The notes beneath the pieces are model-generated. The model saw only the letters and a list, made by a program, of their open reading frames with translations. It was not told where the DNA came from and did no database searches. A program made the position numbers and the translations under genes. From Adineta vaga (Eukaryota > Rotifera), in NCBI GenBank assembly GCA_021613535.1, contig CP075497.1, positions 4,526,001 through 4,590,000 of the forward strand: a DNA stretch of 64,000 nucleotides, given 5' to 3'. Shown in pieces: positions 49,026-62,709 of this stretch (positions are counted from its first letter, which is position 1; each line of letters starts with the position of its first letter).

Positions 49026-50459
49026 TTAATCACGAATTATACCACGAATCGGTTCACCTGGTAGTTTTATATTCTTATCTATAGTTACCAATTTTTCATT
49101 ACGTACAACAAATATTCCATTGACAAGTACGTGTACTATTCCTTGTGAAGGAAGTTTTGGTTCTTCATAAGTAGCACAATCTTTTACTGTTAATGGATTA
49201 AATATACATAGATCTGCTATTGCACCGATACAGATACGACCTCTGATTTTCATTTGTAACGAAGCACTTTCTAATCGCTGTGCGGGAAAAAGAGACATTT
49301 TTCGGATAGCTTCCATCAATGTGATCAGATGACATTCACGAACATAATGACCAAGAACACGTGCACAAGAACCAGCTGCACGTGGATGACCACGAAGTGC
49401 ATCACTACCCATCAAAGTAATTGGACTTTGAAGGCAATCTACAACTGCTTGTTCAGGTATAGAATTAATAATAATCAATCCACCTTCTTTACGATATCTA
49501 TTGAAACTATTGATATCTAATTGCTCTTTTGTATTAACATAGGTCAAACTATTATAACCAATACCTAATTGTTCTTGCCAAAGCTCATCATTGAATAATG
49601 CCGAATCTATTGAACTACAACCAGCTAGATACGGATCTACAATACAATGATTTTATTACTACTAGTTTCTGTATTTAATTGAAGTAGGCTTACAAAATTC
49701 TGTTGTGATATCCATTCCATTCTTATGAGCATCATGAATAAGTTCGAGAGCCTTGTTGGTTGCCGATAAACATGTACTATGTATATGGCAAACATTAATT
49801 GCAGCTTTTGTACATGCACCTAGAGCAAGAACTTCTTGTAGAGCAGCTAAGCTACCATTTTTTTCTTGTGCACCAAAATGACGCATATGAACATGACAAC
49901 AAACATTATATGTTTTTGCTAAACGAAAACATTCAACAATTTCCCATCGTGTTGCTGCTGGAACATAATGAATACCAAAACCCATTGCCATTGCACCACG
50001 GCGAAGACCATATTCCAATTCTTTTGTAATCTGATCAATTCTGTCTGGTTGTAGTGCTGCTGGTGAATCACTTTGTGGTAAGAAACCAGGTGGATGATCA
50101 AATACTTTCATTCGTACCTGAATATGTCCAATACCAACTCCATAATTGACTAAAGTTTTATTTTCTCTTTCAGCATACCATTGATCAATATCATTGGTGC
50201 CAACTTCTAATTCAAATACTGATGTCACACCATCTTGACATTTCAATGCATAGTACTCATCTGTATGTTCATGAGAATGAACATCGATAAAACCAGGACA
50301 AAGAATTAGATTTGAAATATCAACTTCAACATGTCCTTTTAGAACTTGTTCACTAATTGCTACGATGAATCCGTTACTAATACCGATAGATCGGATAGCA
50401 TCAAGATTTGTTTCAGGATCCATAACTCGACCATTGAGAAAAACGAGATCATAAATCAT
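49026..50459 (-). CDS. N-acyl-D-amino-acid deacylase (D-aminoacylase), bacterial type
   Basis: Zinc amidohydrolase that removes the acyl group from N-acyl-D-amino acids. Two exons (49694-50459, 49026-49636) with a 57 bp GT-AG intron give 458 residues. The family marks appear in order: FLNGRVMDPETNLDA, the metal-binding LCPGFIDVHSHEHTDE, GFGIHYVP, CHVHMRH, NVCHIHST, FYPYLAG, SDALRGHPRAAGSCARVLGH then YVRE, and a C-terminal beta-sandwich segment GAIADLCIFNPLTVKD. The classic bacterial enzyme has SDG-type sequence at the SDAL position, so the catalytic Asp appears kept. I start at 50459 (MIYDLVF) rather than upstream hydrophobic codons to 50519. Genes of this kind are mainly bacterial; occurrence here with an intron suggests old horizontal acquisition, which is inference. 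Confidence 0.
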
Positions 50460-50596
50460 CTTTTCTTGCTTAAAATAAGATTTTCTAGAAAAGAAAAATA
50501 AATAATAAAAACAAAACAATCTAAAGATTGATTATAACATATTAACACTTGATCAATATATACAAAAAACGGCAAAAAAAAATACAAAAAACGAGT

Positions 50597-52709
50597 TCAA
50601 TCTAGTATAACAATTTCAGAATGTTCTTTGAATTTCTTTGAAGGTGATCGTTTTTGAACAATAGATGAACTATTCTTTGTTGTTTCTCTTTTGTAATAAT
50701 CATATAATGTTCTTTTAGTAGATGTAATCTGTTGTTGTTGTTGTTTTGATCGTCGTCGAGGAATAAGTGTTTGGACCTGACGTTCTTCTATGATTGTAAT
50801 TGATTGCGATTCTTGAGTATCATGCGAATCAAGAATAGTATAAACATCTGGTTCAGTTACAGAAGTTTGTGAAAGAGACCTATCTCTTTTCGGTGGAAGA
50901 GATGCTGTTGATAGAATTGTTACTCTACTACTGTTCAGTGAATCTTCATTTGTTTCTGTTTCATTGATTAATTGTTGTACAGGAGATGCAGATCGAGATA
51001 CTAAAGTTATTGAAATAAAAAAAAACACTTTTTCAGATAGGAAATGTTGGAAAATTTACATGGAGGTGGAAGAATATCGACAATATCATATTCATATTCA
51101 TCACATTTCTCATGGAATGGTTCGACAACAAGTTCTATTTCCGCTTCGATTTCTTCTCGATCATCTTCACTGTTGGATTTTTCCGATGTTTCGATATTCT
51201 CTTCTGATTCCAATTCTGGATCAATTTGAGAAAATTCTTGTAAAATCTACATTGAAAGAAAACGAGAAATTTATTTCATAATTTCATATTCAATTACTTT
51301 TTCTGTTTTAATCACAGCTTCACGTTTATTTTCATTCAATGTATTTTCAAGCTCAATACTATTCGATGCTGGATCATATTGTTCAATACTAATAAAATCA
51401 AACTATTGTAAACTAATAAGAAATATTCTTATGAATTTTACTCGAAATCTTCAGGAAGACGACTGCTCATAATATCATTAAAATCTGCCATTCGTCGATT
51501 TTTAACTTTTGTACCAATCAATTTAAATATTTTTTCCGCAAGAGTTTTTCGGTTATCCGCCCTAGAGATCCATATGCATTGATTAATAACCAAGAAGTAA
51601 AACAATGTCTTACTCGAGATTTAGTTTACATTTATCATTTGTTTTTTCTACAGTTTGAAGAACATCATAGAATGAAGGTAAATATTTTGTTTGATTTATC
51701 ATTTCTTCAACAGCTTGATGTATTGATGGATAAAAAATATCATTTTCTACAAAATAACGATAATATCGAGAAATAAACTTTCGAAGAATTGAAACTTACC
51801 GGAAAGAGTTATAGGTTGATCAAGAATTCTATTTGCTGATGCTGATTCATTATTCAATTTTGTAAGTTTAGCATACATCTATATCAAATATTTCTGATGA
51901 TATTTTTCAAAAAAATCAATAGCTAGAAGTTACTTCACAAGCTTGTTTTTTTAGACTTGATTCGACTTCGTACAGATCACAATGTTCCATTTCATCTAAT
52001 GACATGTCTTTTTCTTCTAATTCTCGAATTAATTTTGATAAACTAGTGAGTCGTCGTTGTAATTTATTGATTTTCTTCTCTCGTTTTAATTCACATGGAT
52101 TCGGTGTTATTTGTGTTTCGACATTTCTGAGAGGTTGACGAGCTTCATCAAATATTGTACAAATATCATTACAAGAATTTAGAAGTTGTTCAACTGTTTG
52201 TTCTTCAGTAGTCGATGACGTTAAATGTACAGCAGTGTTAGTAGAACATTTCGATGATATAATTACAGTCTTTCTACTTGTTGATAATGTTGTTTCAACT
52301 AAATCGGTATCTTGAATAGAACTAGAAGTTAAAAAGAATGAATAGTAAATCAATCGTTTATCGTTCCATCGTACCCTTTTAATTTGATGCTATGCTTTTT
52401 TAATTGTTGATCGAATGAAGATAGTAATGTGAAATATTTTGTCGATTTATCATTTTTATTGAACAAATCATGAAGATAATCGAATGATGATTGAAAATCT
52501 GTTGAACATAAATAAGATGATGATGCTGCATTAAAGTGACGACGAAGTTTATTTTCAAGAATATTGATATCTTTTTCATGTGCAAGAACATGATTAACCG
52601 ATAAAAGAAACTAAATAAGAAGAAGAAAAAAAATCATTATCTTACAAAGAAATCTTTAACACACTTGTTCAAATTGAATTTTAATATTATTAAATATTAC
52701 TTCCGTCAT
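50597..52709 (-). CDS. DAXX: DAXX histone H3.3 chaperone
   Basis: Nuclear chaperone that, with ATRX, deposits histone H3.3 in heterochromatin. Nine exons (52665-52709, 52375-52610, 51934-52321, 51800-51878, 51614-51746, 51442-51561, 51298-51388, 51060-51246, 50597-51000) encode 560 residues. The N-terminal helical bundle ends FTLLSSFDQQLKKHSIKLKG, as in vertebrate DAXX. The histone-binding domain starts KINKLQRRLTSLSKLIRELE and includes EEKDMSLDEMEHCDLYEVES, YPSIHQAVEEMINQ, YDVLQTVEKTNDKC and RRMADFNDIMSSRLPEDFE, ending at YDPASNSIELENTL. A Glu/Asp-rich region follows, then a Ser-rich basic tail ending EIVILD, a C-terminal SUMO-interacting motif like that of vertebrate DAXX. Identity rests on this order of motifs. 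Confidence 0.
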
Positions 52710-53781
52710 CTAGAACGAAAATCACGAAAAACTCAATTATTTATCATGATAATCATTCCAGAAAGTGTGATTAATTGTATACTGTATTAAACTGATATTT
52801 CTATATCTATAAAAGATATCAAACTTTACAAAGTTCAGTATATTCTCACATATAATTCCAATGAATGCGTTATTTGTGATCCAACATAACTTATATCGTT
52901 TACTGAATTGTATATTAGATTTCGTTGAGAACTGTATAGTTGATCTTTATTTTGATAAAAGTAAAACAGATATTTCTACATAGATGAAATAGTCTTTATT
53001 CTTACATTTATGATTATCTTGTAAGTTCATAGAGTATATTGAACGATAAAACCGAAATTTTATTCACGATCAAGGTAGATAACTAGTAATCGATATTGAA
53101 TATCATCATATTTATATTTGAATTAATATTTTCACTGTATTATACATAAGAACAGAATTATATCCCATAAGTTTTCTTTGAAAAGTGAGCGTTAACTAGA
53201 TGTTATTTCTGATATGATTCTATAATTGAGTCTTTCTCGTTATTATCACGATTATTTAATATATGAAAAGAAAGAATTTTATAATTAACAGCTCAGAAAG
53301 TATTTCGTTTTCAGGCCGCAATCGCCTCTATGATGGACGCAGGCATGTGTCCAGAGCTCGACTGGATCAAACGCAAATTAACTCATCACCGCTGTTGTTT
53401 TATAGTACAAAAAAAAAAGAAATACGATTCAACTTTAATAAATAAATGAATGAATGACCAAATACAATAAACATTCAACTATCCATTCATTGAATCGTTA
53501 TCAGACTATTTCGACTTTTCAATGTCCTCTATCTTTCTATATATTTGTTTTCACGAAATAAATTATTTTTGAATAATTACTAAATTATTTTAAATATTTC
53601 ATTATTGAAAATTGTCTATTTATATTTTCTAACGACATCTTTTCAACTGATATTAGAATATCAACCAATAAATCGAAATAAGTATTTATTTGCTGACTCA
53701 TCGTTATCGTTTCTTAAATCGAATTTACATTACATACATACATCTTTTACTTACAATTATATCGTTTGAAACGAATCAATC
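52710..53781. other. Divergent intergenic region with a GC-rich exon-like patch
   Basis: 1.07 kb between DAXX (minus) and PSMD3 (plus), mostly AT-rich. At 53295-53400 a less AT-rich patch follows a good acceptor (TTTTCAG at about 53289-53295) and reads open as AAIASMMDAGMCPELDWIKR, then enters an A-run. No family recognised and no partner exon found. The rest shows nothing. Confidence 0.
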
Positions 53782-55944
53782 ATGGTTGAATTACACGATG
53801 TAGAAATGAAAGAAGCTGATCCATCAAATGGATCAAATTCAACAACAGTAACAAAAGATGACAAAAAAGATGCGAATACATTGACACTTGATGGTTTAAT
53901 TTAATTACTTCCTATGATTTTTTCTTCATCTTAAACATTTCTTTCATTATCAATAGATATTAAAGAACAAGTTCGTACAATAGAAAAAGCTGTGAATTCC
54001 AAAGAACCTCGTTACATTCTTCGTGTTTTACGTGGATTAGCATCAACACGAAAACGTTTAAATGAAGATATCATTCGACGTTTGATTTTATTTTATTATG
54101 GTTCGAATTCAAGTGAACGAGAAATTCTTCTTGGTTTCGCACAATCGGTTGCTCAAGTACATTCTTCTTTTTACAATACAAATTCATTCTTTCTTTTATG
54201 CCTCATTTAGTCGATGGATGTTGATATGGAAAAAGGTAATAGTTCACCAGCACCAGTAGTTAGTGAAAAACAATTGGTCTCACGTCCTCATACATCTCGA
54301 ACACGTGCTGCTTCATTGCCAGAAGTTGATCTTTATATACATTTAATCGTTCTTCTTTATCTCATTGATCGAAATTCATTAAAATCGGTAATTGAAATAC
54401 CAAAAAGAAGATAGATCTCGTCGTTTATTTACATAGATTTTGTTATTTTTATTAGGCTTTAGATTGTGCTAAACGTTTAGTAGATAAAACAAGTGTTCTC
54501 AATCGTCGAACGCTTGATTTATTATCAGCAAAATGTTATTTTTATTATGCTCGTATCTTTGAATTAAACGGTATGCTTGATTCTATTCGACCGTAAGTTT
54601 TCTACGTATTCCGAACTATATCATTCCTAAAAAAAATGTATTGTTCTGTTTTTTCAATTCAGATTTTTACATAGTCGGTTACGTACAGCAACATTACGAA
54701 ACGATTTCGAAGGAACAGCTGTATTAATTAATTTGTTATTAAGAAATTATCTTCATTATAATCTATATAGTCAAGCACAAAAACTTGTTCTTAAATCAGT
54801 CTTTCCGGATCATGCATCGAATAATGAATGGGCTAGATATCTTTATTATCTTGGTAACAATCTTTTAAGAAAATTAATAGATTGCAAAGAATATTTACGA
54901 ACCATTTAGGTCGTATACGTGCTATACAATTGGAATATACGAAAGCTCATCAACATTTGCTAACAGCTATTCGAAAAGCTCCACAACAAACAGCAATTGG
55001 ATTTCGACAGAATGTATATAAGATGTTTGAAATGATAAATCATCTCTAGAATTATTATTTTAGGCTCATAAATTTCTTATTACCGTGGAATTATTACTTG
55101 GTGACATTCCTGATAAAGCAACATTTAATAATCCTCAACTTAAACGTTCATTAGATCCATATTATCAATTAACATTGGGTACGTGAGAACAATTTGTTTG
55201 TAGTTGTCTCGAAATAATTAATTGTGTTATTTTTAGCTGTTCGTGCTGGTGATTTAGGTCGATTTAAAGAAGTTCTTGAAACTTTTTCTGATCGATTTCA
55301 ACAAGAAAAAACTTGGTCATTAATTATTCGGTTAGTAAACCGAGAAGATTTCAAAGTTATGGATTTGTTTTTTTTTATCTATAAAATATAATTAGATTAC
55401 GACATAACGTCATCAAAACAGGTATCAAAATGATTAGTTTATCCTATGCGAAAATATCATTTTCTGATGTGGCTCAAAAATTACAACTTGATTCACCTGA
55501 AGATGCAGAATACATCGTCGCAAAAGTAAGTTTAAATGTATGAATCCGAATGTGAACACAAATCAATGATGTTCTATTCTTATTCTTAGGCTATTCGTGA
55601 CGGAGTAATAGAAGCTAATATTAATCATGAACAAGGTTATGTACAATCACGTGAAATCATTGATGTTTATACAACACGTGAACCAATGAGTGCATTCCAT
55701 CAACGTATTGAATTCTGTCTTAAAGTTCATAATGAAGCAGTTAAAGCAATGCGTTATCCACCAAAGAAATATAATGAAGATTTAGAAACTGCTCAGGTAA
55801 GATTATATGAAATGATTGATCTATTTGACTCTTTCATTTGATGATCGTACTTTTGCTTTTTGCTTCTCTTAGGAACGACGAGAACGTGAACAAGAAGAAT
55901 TGGAATATGCAAAAGAGATGGCCGATGATGAAGATGATTTTTAG
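53782..55944 (+). CDS. PSMD3: 26S proteasome non-ATPase regulatory subunit 3 (Rpn3)
   Basis: Lid subunit of the 19S regulatory particle. Eleven exons (53782-53893, 53957-54156, 54211-54387, 54456-54592, 54663-54853, 54910-55013, 55064-55178, 55237-55330, 55396-55525, 55590-55796, 55873-55944) give 512 residues, close to the 534 of human PSMD3. After an acidic/Ser-rich N terminus come TPR-like helical repeats ([40 protein letters not shown]) and the PCI domain ([20 protein letters not shown] then [21 protein letters not shown]). The C terminus is [20 protein letters not shown] followed by a basic then acidic tail ending DDEDDF. This is a conserved single-copy housekeeping gene, intact here. 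PI4KB begins 185 bp downstream. Confidence 0.
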
Positions 55945-56128
55945 GAAAAAAAATAAGCAGAAGAACAAAATTAAACATAGACTTCATCATGTCTTTTCAT
56001 TTGTTACTTTTTTTTTTCTTTTAACTTAAATAAAATCGAGATACTCGAAAAATAGATAAATTTAAATTCCAATCCTTTTTCTAGATGGTTAAATCTTTGA
56101 ATAAATCTCTTCGGTACATTAATTCAAG

Positions 56129-59034
<2,906 letters not shown>

Positions 59035-59503
59035 TTCAATGATAAATATTCACATTGTTTAGTATTTGATGTACAGGGAGAAAATCTATTTTATTTATAC
59101 ATGAATGTTCCACTATATTTTATAATCATATGACTATTAGTGACGAGAGTGCTACGAAGTGATAATCCATTACTTAGTTGTTTTCTTTTTCTTCTTTCAT
59201 TATTTATTTTTCGTGAATTTTATTAATGATTTTGTTTTGTTGCAATAAAAAAAAGGAAGAAAACTTTATTGACATGTTACTCACAAAAAAGAAACGAATA
59301 AATAATTATATTCAGAAATTCCACTTCAATTTTCTCGAAATCGGGCCTGGATTATAATGTTTTTCATCTTGTTTCAAAGAAAGAATGAATAAGACCATTC
59401 TATGTCATTAAGTATACGAATGTATATATGTTTATAATACTTAAATATATGTTCTTATTCGTTTCTTTCGTCATTTCGATTAGTACATTTTTTGTCGAAA
59501 AGA
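59035..59503. other. Intergenic region
   Basis: 469 bp holding the PI4KB 3' UTR (AATAAA at about 59244) and the upstream region of the small secreted gene. No gene seen. Confidence 0.
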
Positions 59504-60009
59504 ATGCATCGACTATTTTCAATAAGTGAGCAATAATTTTCAAAAATTTGTATATAGAGTTTTGTTCTATAGGTTTTATATTAATTGTGTTATGTGCATC
59601 AACAATGGCATTATCGATCGACAGACCAATGGATACATTCTCTAAAAGAGGTTTAACTGATTGGTTCCATGAATTTCTATCAGAAAATTCGAATAAAGAA
59701 AAAAATTCGGATTCATCTAGTAAATTGTCTATATTAAAGAAATTCCTGTCTTCATCAGGTGATAGTAATGGTAATCTTGATAAACTTTTTCAAATTTTAA
59801 ATCATGTTGCTGAAGATAAGAAGAATGAATCAACTTCATCATCGACTAAATTAGATCGTTTACTTGGATTTTTTAAGAAATCTGACTTATCTTCATCAAA
59901 TAATCTTCAATTAGCAATGAAATTAATGAATCTTGTACAAGGCAAAACTGGTTTCAGTTCATTCTCTGCTAGTGATCTCCAATCACTTTTCAAATTTGCA
60001 AGTGGTTAG
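59504..60009 (+). CDS. Small secreted Ser-rich protein, possible peptide precursor
   Basis: Two exons (59504-59525 and 59573-60009; intron 47 bp) give 152 residues. The spliced start MHRLFSISFILIVLCASTMA is a clear signal peptide, better than the unspliced upstream TTG frame. The mature part has a dibasic KR site (TFSKRGLTDWF), repeated short amphipathic helices (KLSILKKFL, LDKLFQILNHV, LDRLLGFFKK, LAMKLMNLVQ) and Ser/Asn-rich linkers, but no cysteines. No known family. It could be a propeptide or a lineage-specific secreted helical protein. AATAAA lies near 60106. Confidence 0.
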
Positions 60010-60352
60010 ATCGACCAGTGAATAATCCATTCATTAACATCAACACTTTCCGTCCCTTCTCTTCTCTTCTCCTCTCATTTTTTTTTTGTTCTTTACTTAA
60101 TAATGAATAAATAGATGTGCAAATTATCCTTGTATTGTCTTTCTATAGTGACATATGTTTCTATTGCCTTGTCTTGTTTCAATTCAATCATCATTCATTC
60201 CCTCACTCATAGTCGTTTTTTCCTCTCTCGCTTTAATTGTTTCTATTCGATGTACCTCCTGCTGATTGGATTGAACATAAAGAGAGTAGATAGAGAAGTG
60301 TACGTGACGCCCATGTCTGATGATGGAAGTTATTTTGATTTCCTTTTTATTT
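60010..60352. other. Convergent intergenic region
   Basis: 343 bp between the small secreted gene and the 3' end of the homeobox gene; pyrimidine-rich near 60050-60090. No gene seen. Confidence 0.
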
Positions 60353-61545
60353 TTATTTTGAAGAAGAATTATTGCTGTAACATTCATCATCACTGACAAC
60401 ATCAATATCATTCTCCTCACAACATTCATCTTCATCGACACCTTCGGATAACGGACTACCCGATGTATTTTGTAATTGTCGACGAACTTGTTTCTTATGT
60501 TTCATACGACGATTTTGAAACCTAATCGATATAAAAATGAATTGTATAATGAAAATTTCTAAAAGACAAACTCACCATGTTTTGACCTGCGAATTAATCA
60601 ATCAATAGAGAAAAAGAAAAGATGAATGTTGAGATCAAATATTCCAAATATTGTTTTACCTGTGCTTCGGATAAATTAAGTGCATTAGCCAATTCTACAC
60701 GTTCTGGTGTACTTAAATATTTTTGTCCATCGAATCGTTTTTCTAGACCATTCAATTGATGATCGCTGAATACGGTGCGAGCTTTACGTCGGCGGCAATG
60801 TTTGAGCGAATGTTCACTGTTAAGATAGGCGTGAAAACTCAAACCTAAAATGACAGACATTACAGATGGTCATTCAACGTAATATCTTTTTCGATAGACA
60901 CGCCCTGTCTGACCTTGAGAAAGATATCTCCGTCTGCTTTTTCTCTCAACAGGTGTGTGACTTTTTCTTTTGATTAAATAATTACTTTATGAATAGATCA
61001 CTAGGCAGATAATGTTCATTGAAAAAATGAAGAATGAAATGAGAATGACGATCTTCTTTTTTCTTCTTCTTCTTTTGTAAAGTAAAGAAAGATGTTGAGC
61101 CGATTAGGAAAATAGTCTCATTAGAATAACTATTCGTCATACTCATTAGTCACCTCATCATCATTCGACGACGACATTATTGTCGTCTTAGTGGACATGC
61201 AAGAACAAAACGAAAAAAGAAAAGAAAAGAAAAGAAGATGACGACCACCCGTCGTTCTTTTTTTTTTCTGGAACAGAAATGTCAACTTTATTTTTTCGAT
61301 TTGTACATACCATGAAAAAAAAAAGGATGTAGTTCAGGTTTAATAGCAGCATATTGATTAAATTGATTAGGTGGTTGAAAAAAGTTTAGTGATAATGGTG
61401 CAACATCACTTGTTAATGTTGAAATCGATTCTTTTGGTGGATTTGGAGGATTTGATGATGTTGAAATAGGTAAAGAGGATGTTGGTCGTTTAAAAGCAGA
61501 GAGTAAATCATCAATCAAAAAGCTTGTCTTGATAGTTGCAGTCAT
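60353..61545 (-). CDS. BSX: Brain-specific homeobox transcription factor
   Basis: ANTP-class homeodomain DNA-binding protein. Four exons (61311-61545, 60660-60844, 60576-60586, 60353-60521) give 199 residues. The N terminus starts [17 protein letters not shown], an Eh1-like segment followed by Pro/Ser-rich sequence. The homeodomain runs [60 protein letters not shown]. The basic [12 protein letters not shown] start and [11 protein letters not shown] are typical of BSX rather than BarH or Nkx. A short acidic C-terminal region follows. The third exon is an 11 nt microexon coding VKT plus two bases of the invariant Trp codon in recognition helix 3. In vertebrates BSX acts in hypothalamus and pineal; the role here is unknown. 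Confidence 0.
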
Positions 61546-62709
61546 AGTTTATGTTTGAATTTCAATCAAGTGATAATAGATGCTCATCAACATTTTTTTT
61601 TCTTTCTTGTGTATGTCTCAATGGTAATACTAATAATAAGAATTTCCATAACAAATTGCAAGCAATCAAAACGAGAAAGAGAAGGAGAAGAAATTTCATT
61701 GGTAAGTTGAAATTCAAATGAGAAAACATGATCCTCATTGGATGATAAAAGTACTCACTCTCTCTCTCGCTCTCTGTTTCTCTTTCTCTCATTCTCGCTC
61801 TTTTCCCTAGTTAATTTTATACTAATATGCTTTGAAGAGAAGAAAAGGGAAAAGAGTTTCATTCGATTCGACGTCTTAGTTAGCATATTGGAGGATTTAC
61901 TATATAAGTTGATGTATTTTGGTCCTCTCTTTTCTAATTAGTACGGATGATGTTTGAATAGCATGCAATGCTTTTACAAGTAGAAATAATTAAATCAGAT
62001 CAATCCTGAGTATTATTTTTTTAGACATAAGAATAGAAGAAAAGAAAAGGTAATAACAAATGATGAAGAGATCCGGAAATGAACACAGATTGGCCAATTT
62101 AAATATGTCACTAAAAGATATGTATAACGTTTATAGAATCTTGATGAAAACATTTTGTAATTCATTGTCTTCACTAATGAAACTATCAATAATCATGATG
62201 AACTGTTTTCAGAATTCATCCGAACATCTTTTCGAACTTTTCAATCAGATATATTTCTATTCTAATATGTAATCCATACTTATTAAATTAGTATTTTCAA
62301 GACAGTACTCATTTTTCTCAAAATAATCTATTTATTGTTCTCGTCACACAATTTCGCTAGTCCTATTTAACGATATCTAATTAGAAAATTTTGACTAAAA
62401 GATATTTTCTTACTTTCTTTCTTTCCATTAGTCTGTTCTAACATGCAATACTTTACTAAGTAAATATAATTGAATTAATGTCGGAAAAAAAGTAAGATAA
62501 ACTATTTGATAAAAAGGTAACGAATTGGAAATGAATAAAGACAATATGAAATTTTCTTTTTCTATTAAATCAGACATGTCATTCACATACACAAATACAC
62601 ATAGACATACATAAAGCTTGTAAGAAGAATGAATATACTATCAAGAAAAGATAAACTAATGTTTGAGAATAATCAGTAGAGAAACAAATTTACAAAGAGA
62701 ATATTTAGT
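61546..62709. other. Intergenic region upstream of BSX
   Basis: 1.16 kb, AT-rich, with CT-rich simple sequence at about 61757-61795. A short frame at 62060-62272 has no domain and no splice context. Nothing else seen; it holds the BSX promoter. Confidence 0.
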
